Source: Brumimicrobium sp033722555
GTDB lineage: Bacteria; Bacteroidota; Bacteroidia; Flavobacteriales_D; Crocinitomicaceae
Direction: 5' to 3'
Assembly (NCBI GenBank): GCA_033722555.1
Contig: JAWVYS010000026.1
Coordinates: 1-45,288, forward strand
Length of the DNA: 45,288 nucleotides
Of this stretch, positions 26,997-36,536 are shown piece by piece. Under the pieces are notes generated by a model. That model saw only the letters and a program-made list of their open reading frames with translations. It did not search any database and was not told the DNA's origin. The position numbers and the translations under genes are program-made. Each line of letters starts with the position of its first letter. Within the stretch, counting starts at the first letter, position 1.

Positions 26997-27191
26997 AATT
27001 CAAATTTCAGTTGGGGATGCTAAAGTATAATTTATTATTTAAAACTGACAGAAAAATTGCCGAATGGCATACATAACTCGTTAAGACCTTAAATTCAATA
27101 GATTAATTTTTAGGCTACTAAACAAACGGTAGCTTTTTGTAGTCAGCTCAAAATTTTTATTTATTTTCACGCCCAATCATTATGAAGCGAC

Positions 27192-28997
27192 ATGAATGCT
27201 AAAGCTAACACTAAGGAGATATTTGGTCATCCGGCAGGTTTATTCGTACTCTTTTTTACAGAAATGTGGGAGCGATTTAGCTACTACGGTATGCGGGGAA
27301 TACTTGTGCTTTACATGGCTACATCAGCAACTGCAGTCGATCCCGGATTAGGATGGTCGAACAAAGATGCAATTTGGCTATACGGGTGGTATACCATGTT
27401 AGTTTATGTTGCGTCTATCCCGGGAGGGTGGATTGCCGATAAGTTCTGGGGGCAGAAGAAGACGGTATTGGTTGGGGGATTGTTACTGTGCTTAGGACAT
27501 GGGATTCTAGCCGTTCCTCAAGACTGGGCTTTTTTCACCGGTTTATTTTTAATAATTGTTGGAGTTGGGGGATTGAAACCGAATATTTCTACGATGGTAG
27601 GAGGATTATACCCTCCCGGTGATATAAGAAGAGACAGTGGTTTTACTATATTTTATATAGGGATCAATGTTGGTGCCTTTTTAGCAAGTATATCAGTTGG
27701 TTTGGTAGCTTATTATTATGGCTGGCATTATGGTTTTGGATTAGCTGGTATCGGGATGTTGTTAGGACAGATAGTATATTTGTGGGGTCAGAAATTTTTG
27801 GTAGGAATCGGAGAATTTTCCGGTGGAAGTAAAGCCAGCAAGGCAGAACAAATAGCAAGGGAAAAACCACTTACTAAAATTGAGAAAGACCGAATAGTGG
27901 TTTTATTAATTTCATTCCTGATAGTTATAGTTTTTTGGGGTGCATTCGAACAAGCCGGAGGTTTGATGAATCTTTATACAGATGAAAAGATTGACAGAAC
28001 TGTTGGTTTAAGTTGGCTGCATGAGATTCCCGCTGCTGTATTTCAATCTTTAAATGCAGGCTATATAATTATTTTCGGTGGTCTGGTTGGTTCGTTTTGG
28101 ATTTGGAGAAAGAAAAAAGGTAAGGAAGCATCCTCATTATTTAAAATGGCTGTTGGTACCATAATAATGGGACTTGGTTATGTCTTTATGATGTTTGCAT
28201 CCGACGAGGCAAGTGAGGAGGTTTTCGGCAAGGCTGCAATGTACTGGATTTTTCTCGCGTACTTATTTCATACTATAGGTGAACTTTGTACTTCTCCGGT
28301 TTCTTTATCTTTTATAACGAAATTAGCACCTTTAAAATACGCCTCAATCATGATGGGGGTATATTTTGCAGCTACCGGATTTGGGAATAAATTGGCCGGA
28401 AGTATTGGGGAATCTGCCCAGCTTGAACCTTTTGAAGGGAAAATGGTAGTGGAAAAATCTGAAGCCATTCCTTTTATGAGTAAAGACTCGATAGAGTATA
28501 AGAACGAGAATCGAGAGATTGTTAAACAATTTGATTATCCTATTAATTTTGATAAGAATTTCAGTATTAAGGTAGAGGTTTATCCTGAAAATGATCAAAT
28601 TGTTTTTAAGGAAATGAATACCTCTGAAAAGGTTGGTTATTTATTCGAACTTGGCGAAAGCAAAGAACGACTTCTTGAAGATCTCAAGGAAAATGATGTT
28701 AACGCTTCAAATCCATTCCACGCTAAATTAAAATTCCAGAAAGATCCCGATGCTGCTCAGATCATAGAGAATCGTGGAGATGGTAAAAATTATGAAGTTA
28801 GCTTCGTTCTTGAAGAGGAGCAGAGCGAGCAGGAATTCAACACATTTATGTGGCTCACAATTTTCACGGTAAGCTTCGGGTTGCTGTTAATTTTATTTTT
28901 AAAACGATTGAAAAAATTGACACATGGAGCTGAAGATAAAGAAGTAGAAGCTTTAGAGCAAGAGAATTATGAGCTTGCTGATGAGGATATAAATTGA
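27192..28997 (+). CDS. POT/PTR proton-coupled oligopeptide transporter, periplasmic insert after TM11
   Basis: 601 residues; inner-membrane symporter of di-/tripeptides with protons. The first helix has the family's ExxERFxYY motif (TEMWERFSYYGMR) and the fifth-helix region has FYIGINVGAFLA. The second half keeps FWGAFEQAGG and LFHTIGELCTSPV. Between the eleventh core helix (MMGVYFAATGFGNKLAG) and the last one there is a charged, non-membrane insert of about 140 residues (about 407-549), predicted periplasmic. Ordinary bacterial POTs of ~500 residues lack it. Followed by a paralogue after 23 bases, so they are co-transcribed. Confidence 0.94.
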   Translation: MNAKANTKEIFGHPAGLFVLFFTEMWERFSYYGMRGILVLYMATSATAVDPGLGWSNKDAIWLYGWYTMLVYVASIPGGWIADKFWGQKKTVLVGGLLLCLGHGILAVPQDWAFFTGLFLIIVGVGGLKPNISTMVGGLYPPGDIRRDSGFTIFYIGINVGAFLASISVGLVAYYYGWHYGFGLAGIGMLLGQIVYLWGQKFLVGIGEFSGGSKASKAEQIAREKPLTKIEKDRIVVLLISFLIVIVFWGAFEQAGGLMNLYTDEKIDRTVGLSWLHEIPAAVFQSLNAGYIIIFGGLVGSFWIWRKKKGKEASSLFKMAVGTIIMGLGYVFMMFASDEASEEVFGKAAMYWIFLAYLFHTIGELCTSPVSLSFITKLAPLKYASIMMGVYFAATGFGNKLAGSIGESAQLEPFEGKMVVEKSEAIPFMSKDSIEYKNENREIVKQFDYPINFDKNFSIKVEVYPENDQIVFKEMNTSEKVGYLFELGESKERLLEDLKENDVNASNPFHAKLKFQKDPDAAQIIENRGDGKNYEVSFVLEEEQSEQEFNTFMWLTIFTVSFGLLLILFLKRLKKLTHGAEDKEVEALEQENYELADEDIN

Positions 28998-29020
28998 AAA
29001 AATAGGTAGAGGAACTGAGC

Positions 29021-31147
29021 ATGAAGACTAATTTAGAACAAAAGGAACCGTTCGATTTTTTTAAAACACAGGTTATAGGACACCCCGCAGGACTGTTTGT
29101 TCTGTTTTTTACCGAAATGTGGGAGCGATTTTCCTATTATGGAATGCGCGCCATACTTGTACTTTTTCTTGTAAGTTCCTTTGGTTTAGATGGTTGGGAA
29201 TGGCCACGGGAAAATGCTCTGGCACTTTATGGTACCTATACAGCAATGGTATATCTTACACCTATCTTAGGAGGTTACCTTGCCGATCGTTTCATGGGAT
29301 ATAAACGTGCCGTTATTTTAGGTGCCCTCCTAATGACCCTCGGTCATGCCTCAATGGCTTTTGAAGGGGCCAGTATCTTTCTCTATATTGGAATAGGATT
29401 TCTGATTGTGGGCAACGGATTTTTCAAGCCTAACATTACTTCAATTATTTCCGAATTATATGAAAAGCACCCCGAAAAGAAAGATGGAGCATACACCATT
29501 TTTTATATGGGAGTGAACGCCGGTGCATTCTTAGGCATTCTTTTGTGCGGTTACCTCGGTGAAAAAGTGGGCTGGTCCTATGGTTTTGGACTTGCAGGCG
29601 TTTTTATGTTTTTCGGGATGCTGCAGTTTTATTTAGCACGTAATATTTTTGGAAAAGCCGGCGACAAGCCTTCTAAGTCAAATGAGGCAGCGATTGTAGA
29701 AAGCGTAACCGATCAGTCGGATAATCAGCCGAAAGAGAAGGATGGGTTAAGCAAAAGAAACCCATTTACTATCCTGGATAAAGCTTTGATAGTCGTTTCA
29801 GCTGTGCTTGGATTAGCCTGGATTATTAACGATCCGTCCTCAAAAATAGGTGGTTTTAATTTCCTGGAGTTTAACAATACCGACTATTCCAATCAGGTAA
29901 TCCTTACCGGTTTGTTTGCTTTCTTGGTTTTAATATTCTCAAGAATTTTCAGATATCCGGCTGTCTTGCGCGACCGTATGGTTGCGATCGTTTTATTTGC
30001 CATTTTCACGGTGTGTTTCTGGGCATGCTTTGAGCAGGCTGGTGGTTCGATGACAATTTTCGCGAATGATTATACGAACAGAATCATGTCCGGAGGCTGG
30101 GCCACTTTCTTTATGATCGCGAATATACTTATTACGGTGATTCCTATTGGTATCATTACCTGGGTGCTAATCCTGTTATTCAGAAAGACCATAAAAAATT
30201 ATCCGATAGCAAATGTTACTCTGGGACTAAGTTTTGTAATTATTTGGGGAATTGTGATCTGGATGATTAATCGTGACCTGAGTTCGAATGCTTATGTCGT
30301 GAATTATGACGCAATTGAAAAGCCTGTCATTGATGAGGAAACGAATCAACCGAAGCTGAATGAAAAAACGGGAGAACCTGTATACGAATACACCCCGTTA
30401 ACAGAAAAAATTAAAGCAGGCTCAGAAGATGTTATCAAAAAGCAGGAGGTGACCCTCATCGAGCCCCTTACTTTCAATGTTGGAGATGAAATTTTGTTCA
30501 TAGACATTGACAAGAAGGGTAAATTTAAATATTTGGATAAAGAGAAAGAACAGAAAATACGTGAGGTAGCCTCAAACAAGGAAACCGACATTATTAAAGG
30601 GGAAGTCGTAAAAATAAAAGAGAATGAAATAGAAGTTCAGGCTACCTGGTTTCTCATTTTGAACTCTTTATTCATAATTATTTTTGCTCCTTTATTCAGT
30701 AAATGGTGGGATAGCAGATTCAACCCAAGCGGACCTATGAAGTACGGTTTGGGTCTTATCTTACTGGGTGTAGGTTTTGGCGCTCTTGCGATAGGCTCTG
30801 GGGGAATTGAGTCGGGTGCACAGGTTGCGTCTGTAAGTATGATCTGGCTGGTTATAGCTTATCTTTTCCACACGTTGGGAGAACTTTGTTTGTCACCGGT
30901 TGCCTTGTCGTATATCAGTAAGTTGGTTCCGGGTAGAATGATTGCCATGATGTTTGGTATTTGGTATATCGCTGTGGCGATTGGGAATAAAATCGCGGGT
31001 ACAATGGGAGGTGAGATAGATAAGATTACCAAGGAATACGACATGCAGACCTTCTTCTTAATCTTTACGGTAGTTCCTGCGGCTCTTGGTGTTTTAGCTA
31101 TTATTCTGAACCCGCTGATCAAAAAACTGATGCACAATGTGCGCTGA
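29021..31147 (+). CDS. POT/PTR oligopeptide transporter paralogue with extra helices and insert
   Basis: 708 residues. Its start is nearly identical to its upstream neighbour (VIGHPAGLFVLF, TEMWERFSYYGMR), pointing to tandem duplication. It lacks the insert before the last helix. Instead, after FWACFEQAGGSM (TM7) it has two additional hydrophobic helices and then a hydrophilic domain of about 120 residues (about 418-537, rich in Glu/Lys, with VGDEILFIDIDKKGKF) before the NSLFIIIFAPLF helix. This insert is also predicted to be periplasmic. The two transporters therefore carry extra domains in different loops, which suggests different substrates or partners. Confidence 0.93.
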   Translation: MKTNLEQKEPFDFFKTQVIGHPAGLFVLFFTEMWERFSYYGMRAILVLFLVSSFGLDGWEWPRENALALYGTYTAMVYLTPILGGYLADRFMGYKRAVILGALLMTLGHASMAFEGASIFLYIGIGFLIVGNGFFKPNITSIISELYEKHPEKKDGAYTIFYMGVNAGAFLGILLCGYLGEKVGWSYGFGLAGVFMFFGMLQFYLARNIFGKAGDKPSKSNEAAIVESVTDQSDNQPKEKDGLSKRNPFTILDKALIVVSAVLGLAWIINDPSSKIGGFNFLEFNNTDYSNQVILTGLFAFLVLIFSRIFRYPAVLRDRMVAIVLFAIFTVCFWACFEQAGGSMTIFANDYTNRIMSGGWATFFMIANILITVIPIGIITWVLILLFRKTIKNYPIANVTLGLSFVIIWGIVIWMINRDLSSNAYVVNYDAIEKPVIDEETNQPKLNEKTGEPVYEYTPLTEKIKAGSEDVIKKQEVTLIEPLTFNVGDEILFIDIDKKGKFKYLDKEKEQKIREVASNKETDIIKGEVVKIKENEIEVQATWFLILNSLFIIIFAPLFSKWWDSRFNPSGPMKYGLGLILLGVGFGALAIGSGGIESGAQVASVSMIWLVIAYLFHTLGELCLSPVALSYISKLVPGRMIAMMFGIWYIAVAIGNKIAGTMGGEIDKITKEYDMQTFFLIFTVVPAALGVLAIILNPLIKKLMHNVR

Positions 31148-31159
31148 TTCAAATTAGTT

Positions 31160-31167
31160 TACTTTTG
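31160..31167 (+). promoter_or_regulatory. -7 box of the S4-domain gene
   Basis: TACTTTTG, an exact match, in the 51-base gap after the second POT gene and 31 bases before ATG 31199. It allows expression independent of the transporters. Confidence 0.45.
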
Positions 31168-31198
31168 ATCATGTTCTTTAAATTAACTCTCATCGATA

Positions 31199-31417
31199 AT
31201 GAGTAACGAAATCACCTTCAATCTTGAAGGTCCTTATATCGAATTAATTCAATTGCTTAAGGCTACAGGACTGGCTCAAACGGGCGGTCATGCAAAAATG
31301 ATAGTGGATGAAGGACAGGTCAACAGGAACGGTGAGATAGAAACGAGACGTCGCGCTAAGATAATTAAAGGAGATGAACTTATTGTTGGAAAGGAAATCC
31401 ACATAAGTATTCAATAG
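31199..31417 (+). CDS. Small S4-domain RNA-binding protein (YbcJ/YaaA-like)
   Basis: 72 residues that are essentially one S4 RNA-binding domain: IELIQLLKATGLAQTGGHAK (two helices) then VDEGQVNRNGEIETRRRAKI and GDELIVG. Matches the stand-alone S4 proteins of the YbcJ/YaaA type. They are cytoplasmic, with a presumed role in RNA or ribosome binding that is poorly characterised. Convergent with the TonB-dependent receptor, 28 bases apart, no terminator hairpin seen. Confidence 0.9.
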   Translation: MSNEITFNLEGPYIELIQLLKATGLAQTGGHAKMIVDEGQVNRNGEIETRRRAKIIKGDELIVGKEIHISIQ

Positions 31418-31445
31418 TATATCTGGAATATTTTACGGAGAATAA

Positions 31446-34094
31446 TCACCATCTGAGGATAAGCTTTAAGTTAAATCTTCGCTGGGTGAGATAATTCGGT
31501 ATAGCGAAATATCTTCCTTGTGTATCCTGCACCCACTGCTGAGAAAGAACGTTGTTTATTCCAAGCAGATTGAAAATTTCGAAATTTAAGCGTACATCCG
31601 TAAAAGGCCTCATGAATTTTTTTCTGTCTTCCTTGTTTGGTTTTTTGTAGAGAAAATCATAACCGAATCCGATGTCTGCACGGAAATAAGCACGTTGTCT
31701 CAGAGTGTCTTTGTGTCTCGCTCTATCGGGAGGACCATAAGGTAAACGTGAGCCATAATTAAAACCGACCTGAACAGTAAATTCTTCGAATCCGGGCATT
31801 CTGTCCTGAAACAGTGAGGCAAAATTAAACCATTGATCTGTAGGTTTGGGAATATAACCGGGAGACTGGAGAACGCTGTCAACCGGAGTGTCATTAAACG
31901 TATAGCCCGGATAGATTTGTTCACCGTCGGAATTGAAATAGATGTAATAGTCGTCATTTCTGAGGTCTTCAATACTCCTCAGCAGACCCATTTTAAAAAA
32001 AGATTGTGTTCCTTCAATAAATTCTCCGTGGAGGTTAAAATCGAGTCCGTAAGCATGGCCGACAGCACTGTTCTCTGCATAATATCTTGTGCGTACATTG
32101 TCAATCTCATAAGGATTGACGTCCCACATGTATTTGTAAAAAATTTCACCACTAAACTTGAAGGGCATTTCTCTTTCCCACATTTCGAAAGCGTAGTCCA
32201 ACCCGGAAACGAAATGGAAAGATTTCTGGCTCAGAACATCCAAATTCACATCTCCCTCGAAAGTCCTTAACTCTCTGTAAAACGGTGGCTGATAATAGAG
32301 TCCTGTACTCGTGTGTAAGCGCACATAACGTTTTTTGAGAACTCCCTCCTTGTCGAGATAATATATCCTTGGAAAATAACTTATTCCCGCCCGGGGCGTA
32401 ATATAGATTTCTTGATTAAAGGCAGTATATCCACCGCGTACTCCGGCATTGAACATGAACCGTGATCGGGAGTTTTCGACGGTATCCCTGAAGAGTTCCT
32501 TTGTTTTGTTACCCAGACTGTCCTTTAAGGTTCTTTCAATTTCAACGGGATAATTTTCAACTGTATTATCAAAAGACCGTTCAAACTGTAAAAAACCGTT
32601 GGTCCGAAAGGTTTTCAGGGTGTTTCTTCCTTTTATCACTTCAAAAAGCTGTATTTCTCCGGCAGGGGCCTGGGGAACGCTATAACCGGCAGAATCGATA
32701 TAGGTCCATTCGCTGAGCACATCGTCGAAATCTTCATACTGAATAGTAGCACCCCACCTCAAAAGTCCTTTTTGATCGTAATCCAGACCGTCTTCGGAAA
32801 TCGTCATGAATTTATAGGAACCTTCTTTTCTCAATGAATAAATTGTCGCGAATAAACGGTTCCGTGCGTGATCGAGAAAAGATCCAACGCCGAGAGTTCC
32901 TACTGAATCACCAAACTCTTCCTTGGAGGGATCTGTTTCGAGTTCGTTAATAAAATATTGCCCAAGGATATCGAATGTTTCATTCTCATCCGTATTGAAT
33001 ACCATGGCGTATAAGGCCATATCCAGTCTTTTGTTGACATCCCATTTTAAGGAAGTGGCCCCTGTTAAAGTACGAAACCTTGTAATCTCCTGCCCTTCAA
33101 AAAACACTTTAAAACTTAGCGCCTGATTTACGGTTCCGAAAGTGGTTTCCTGTGTCTCCGGTGCAAATCTGTAATCATTCGATGAATAATGTCCGAGGAC
33201 GCTCCATGTGAGATTTTCGGTTATTGCAAAGTTTGTCAGGAACTGAAAATCGTAAAACCTTGGTTGATAAGCTCCCTGAACGGGAAGTGCGTTAAGTACA
33301 TAACTTTGGTCCTGATATCTTCCGGCGATCATATAGTTGAAGCGCGGATTTACTCTGTCCTCTATATGAGCAGATGCCCCGAGAAGGGAAGCACTAAATG
33401 AACCGCCGAATTTTTGTGGGGTACGGTATTCTATGTCCAGAACTGAACTGAGTCTGTCACCATATCGCGCAGCAAATCCTCCGGCACTAAAGGATATATT
33501 GCTTACAAGCGTAGGATTGATAAAACTCATGCCCTCTTGTTGTCCACTTCTGGTCAGAAACGGTCTGTAGATCTGAAAGCCGTTTACGTATACGAGATTT
33601 TCGTCATAACTCCCTCCGCGTACATTGTAATTGTTTGTCAGTTCGTTGTTCGATGTTGCTGCAGTGGTTAGGGTCAAGTATTTTTCAACGCTTGGTTGAG
33701 GACCGGGAATGATCTGAATTTCGATCACCGGTAACTCTTCGAGCGACTGATCTTTTTCCTTTCCGATGACTTCAACACCTGAGAAATACTGAACATCCAG
33801 TCTGATTTTGTTTAAACGCTCTATCTCGTTAACCTCCAGATAAATCGGTATACTCACCTTTTCGTCGAGATAACTGATGATGACAGTTAAGGAATCGTTT
33901 GCGGGAACAGTGAGTGAATAAACGCCGTCTAAATTCGTTTCGGTTCGAATCTCGGGGTGTTCCTCAAGAAAGATGAGGATATCAGGAAAACCTTTGTTCG
34001 TTTTATCTACGACCTTACCGGTAATCTCTCCTGTTTGTGCGAAACTTTGCCACGAAAATGTCGCTATACAAAGAAAGAAAAACAGGAATTTCAT
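31446..34094 (-). CDS. TonB-dependent receptor with carboxypeptidase-like domain
   Basis: 882-residue outer-membrane active transporter. Signal peptide (1-19, ending SFAQ), a carboxypeptidase-regulatory-like domain (about 22-100, ITGKVVDKTNKGFPDILIFLEE), then a plug domain (about 120-230) with NNYNVRGGSYDENLVYVNG and GGFAARYGDRLSSVLDI, then a 22-strand barrel ending in the aromatic terminus KLILRW. Not a SusC by its length, and no SusD is adjacent. Ligand unknown. A near-match to the -7 box (TACTTTTA) lies just before the ATG. Its position after the folding-factor genes may be incidental. Confidence 0.92.
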   Translation of the reverse strand: MKFLFFFLCIATFSWQSFAQTGEITGKVVDKTNKGFPDILIFLEEHPEIRTETNLDGVYSLTVPANDSLTVIISYLDEKVSIPIYLEVNEIERLNKIRLDVQYFSGVEVIGKEKDQSLEELPVIEIQIIPGPQPSVEKYLTLTTAATSNNELTNNYNVRGGSYDENLVYVNGFQIYRPFLTRSGQQEGMSFINPTLVSNISFSAGGFAARYGDRLSSVLDIEYRTPQKFGGSFSASLLGASAHIEDRVNPRFNYMIAGRYQDQSYVLNALPVQGAYQPRFYDFQFLTNFAITENLTWSVLGHYSSNDYRFAPETQETTFGTVNQALSFKVFFEGQEITRFRTLTGATSLKWDVNKRLDMALYAMVFNTDENETFDILGQYFINELETDPSKEEFGDSVGTLGVGSFLDHARNRLFATIYSLRKEGSYKFMTISEDGLDYDQKGLLRWGATIQYEDFDDVLSEWTYIDSAGYSVPQAPAGEIQLFEVIKGRNTLKTFRTNGFLQFERSFDNTVENYPVEIERTLKDSLGNKTKELFRDTVENSRSRFMFNAGVRGGYTAFNQEIYITPRAGISYFPRIYYLDKEGVLKKRYVRLHTSTGLYYQPPFYRELRTFEGDVNLDVLSQKSFHFVSGLDYAFEMWEREMPFKFSGEIFYKYMWDVNPYEIDNVRTRYYAENSAVGHAYGLDFNLHGEFIEGTQSFFKMGLLRSIEDLRNDDYYIYFNSDGEQIYPGYTFNDTPVDSVLQSPGYIPKPTDQWFNFASLFQDRMPGFEEFTVQVGFNYGSRLPYGPPDRARHKDTLRQRAYFRADIGFGYDFLYKKPNKEDRKKFMRPFTDVRLNFEIFNLLGINNVLSQQWVQDTQGRYFAIPNYLTQRRFNLKLILRW

Positions 34095-34163
34095 TAATAA
34101 AAGTATTGGTTGTGCTATTAACGCATAGAAAACGCTTCTCGTATAAATCTGTTCTCCAAAAAG

Positions 34164-35120
34164 TTATTTCAGGAGTTCTTCAATGATACGATCCATTGAA
34201 TAACCTTCAGCCTCTGCACGATAATTTCGGACTATACGGTGTCTGAGAATGGGTTTGGCAACGGCCTGAACATCTTCAATGTCCGGAGCATATTTTCCTT
34301 TCAGAACGGCGTGACATTTGGCGCCCACAATGAGGTACTGTGAAGCACGGGGACCCGCCCCCCAGGAGATAAAATCTTTGGTGAGCTGTGGAGCATTTTT
34401 GTCTGTGATCCTTGTTTTTCCGACAAGTTTAACGGCGTATTCAAGTACGTTATCCGCAACCGGAATGTCCCTGATTAATTTTTGAAAACGCATAATGTCT
34501 TCACCAGACATAATCTGTTTAATATCGACTTCAATATCCGTTGTAGTGGCCTTTACAATAGCAATTTCTTCCTCATAGGTCGGATAATCTACCCAAATAT
34601 TGAACATGAAACGATCCAGCTGGGCTTCAGGCAGGGGATAAGTACCTTCTTGCTCAATGGGGTTTTGGGTGGCAAGCACGAAAAAAGGTGCTGGCAACGG
34701 ATAGTTTTTTCCGGCTGCCGTGACATTTTTTTCCTGCATGGCTTCCAGAAGTGCAGATTGTGTTTTAGGCGGAGTACGGTTAATCTCATCCGCAAGCACG
34801 ATGTTGTGAAAAAGAGGACCTTTTACAAATTTAAATTCACGGTTTTCACCTAATATTTCAGATCCGACAATATCGGAAGGCATTAAGTCGGGTGTGAACT
34901 GTATCCTGTTGAAGCTAAGCCCCAGTGTTCTCGCTATCGTGTTTACAAGCAGGGTTTTGGCCAAACCCGGTACACCAACAAGCAGGCAATGTCCTCGCGA
35001 AAAAATGGAGATAAGCACCTGATCGACAACTTCATCCTGACCAACAATGATCTTATGAATTTCAGATTTTAAGTCCTTGTATTTTCCAACCAATCGGTCG
35101 ACCTCTTCAACATTTGACAT
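34164..35120 (-). CDS. MoxR-family AAA+ ATPase
   Basis: 318 residues. Walker A GVPGLAKT (49-56), Walker B ADEINRTPPKTQSALLEAMQE (D111, E112), sensor 1 FVLATQNPIEQEGTYPLPEAQLDRF, and a C-terminal lid domain: the MoxR signature. These are chaperone-like ATPases that usually work with von Willebrand factor A and DUF58 proteins encoded next door; no such genes are present here. It lies 30 bases after surA and is probably co-transcribed with the folding-factor genes. Confidence 0.95.
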   Translation of the reverse strand: MSNVEEVDRLVGKYKDLKSEIHKIIVGQDEVVDQVLISIFSRGHCLLVGVPGLAKTLLVNTIARTLGLSFNRIQFTPDLMPSDIVGSEILGENREFKFVKGPLFHNIVLADEINRTPPKTQSALLEAMQEKNVTAAGKNYPLPAPFFVLATQNPIEQEGTYPLPEAQLDRFMFNIWVDYPTYEEEIAIVKATTTDIEVDIKQIMSGEDIMRFQKLIRDIPVADNVLEYAVKLVGKTRITDKNAPQLTKDFISWGAGPRASQYLIVGAKCHAVLKGKYAPDIEDVQAVAKPILRHRIVRNYRAEAEGYSMDRIIEELLK

Positions 35121-35150
35121 AGTTACTTATTTGTAAAGTGTTAAATATAA

Positions 35151-36536
35151 TCATTTCCAGCGGTACCGAAAATCGCAGTCTGCGTATTTTTTGTCGATAC
35201 GGATGTAGGTTTTGTTGATCTTATCATTCATCCATTTCTCGATGGTTTTTTCCTTTTTATTGTTTTCGGCCGCCTGTTTAATGAAATTATAATCATCCTT
35301 TAGGTTGGCAACGTGAGGCTCCGTGCGATCTTTAATACGTATGATACGCACTGCCTGTTTTCGTGTTTGTGGGTCATTATAAAGTGCAGGGTTTGAAACT
35401 TTACCTTCGCTTAAGGTATTGATGAGACCAAAGATCTGTGGATCTATTTGATTGATATTCTGAACATCCCAGTATTGATCTCCTGTATATGGGTTTGCTA
35501 AATTTCCTTGATTCTGGTTTGTCTCCTCATCTTCCGAATATTGTTTTACGGCTTCCTCCCAGGTTATTTCATTATTTTTTAAACGCGCATAACATTCATC
35601 CATTAAGGATGCAGCATCGCGGATTTCTTTACTTCCTATTTCCGGGGTAAGTAAAATATGGCGAATGGTGTAATCATCTCCTTTTCTGTCGAGCAACTGA
35701 ATGATGTGATAACCGTACTGTGTCTCCACTACATCTGAAATTTCTCCTATTTCGAGGGAAAATGCAGCGGCTTCGAAAGGTTTAACCATCATTCCGCGGG
35801 TTGCATCTATTTTACCACCCTGCTTAGCGCTACCCTGATCCTCCGAATAAATGGTAGCAACAGCCGAAAAAGAACGTTCGCCTGCAAGTATGTCTGATCT
35901 CCAACCCCGCAGTTTTTCGATTACTTGATTCCTGCTCTCCTGAGTGATCTTGGGATAAATGACAATCTGCTGAATCGCTATTTTTTCGTTAATATAGGGA
36001 AGACTGTCTTGAGGAATTTCTTTAAAGAAATTTCTGACGTCTCTGGGAGTCACCGTAACGTCTTTGGTGATCTGCCGTTCCATTTCCTGAGCCATCATTC
36101 TTTCCCGTATCACTTCCCTGAATTCTTCTTTGATCTGGGTATAGGTTTTCCCATAGAACTGCTCTAGTTTTTCACGACTTCCTATCTGACTTTCGATAGT
36201 TCTCAAACGATTTTCCATTTCGGCATTCACCTGACCGTCTGTTACTTCAATACTGTCGAGTTTAGCCTGAGCAATAAGCAGGTTCTGATAGAGCATTTCT
36301 TCAAGCATGAAACACTCTGTTTGATTGTCGACCGGAACCCCCTCACTTTTTGCCTGTAATTTCTGTGCCTCAAGGTCGGAAAGCAGAACGATATTATCGC
36401 CTACCTGGGCAATGATCTTATCGATTACTTTTTCACTTTTTTTACCCGACGTCCCGGTATCTGTGATGATCTGGCCGAATGAAAGGACAGAGATGAATAA
36501 ACTAAGGATAAGTAACTTCATATTTTTCTTTCGCAT
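35151..36536 (-). CDS. surA: SurA-like periplasmic peptidyl-prolyl isomerase/chaperone
   Basis: 461 residues, exported (signal MKLLILSLFISVLSFGQ). A SurA-type N-terminal chaperone domain (about 35-175, with ALIAQAKLDS-like helices and REKLEQFYGKTYTQIKEEF) is followed by two parvulin domains: about 185-285 (KIAIQQIVIYP ... FEAAAFSLEIGEISDVVETQYGYHIIQ) and about 288-400 (TIRHILLTP ...). Assists folding of outer-membrane proteins in the periplasm. The ATG at 36536 overlaps the upstream gene by 35 bases; an ATG at 36521 is an equally good start and gives a tighter signal peptide. Confidence 0.92.
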   Translation of the reverse strand: MRKKNMKLLILSLFISVLSFGQIITDTGTSGKKSEKVIDKIIAQVGDNIVLLSDLEAQKLQAKSEGVPVDNQTECFMLEEMLYQNLLIAQAKLDSIEVTDGQVNAEMENRLRTIESQIGSREKLEQFYGKTYTQIKEEFREVIRERMMAQEMERQITKDVTVTPRDVRNFFKEIPQDSLPYINEKIAIQQIVIYPKITQESRNQVIEKLRGWRSDILAGERSFSAVATIYSEDQGSAKQGGKIDATRGMMVKPFEAAAFSLEIGEISDVVETQYGYHIIQLLDRKGDDYTIRHILLTPEIGSKEIRDAASLMDECYARLKNNEITWEEAVKQYSEDEETNQNQGNLANPYTGDQYWDVQNINQIDPQIFGLINTLSEGKVSNPALYNDPQTRKQAVRIIRIKDRTEPHVANLKDDYNFIKQAAENNKKEKTIEKWMNDKINKTYIRIDKKYADCDFRYRWK

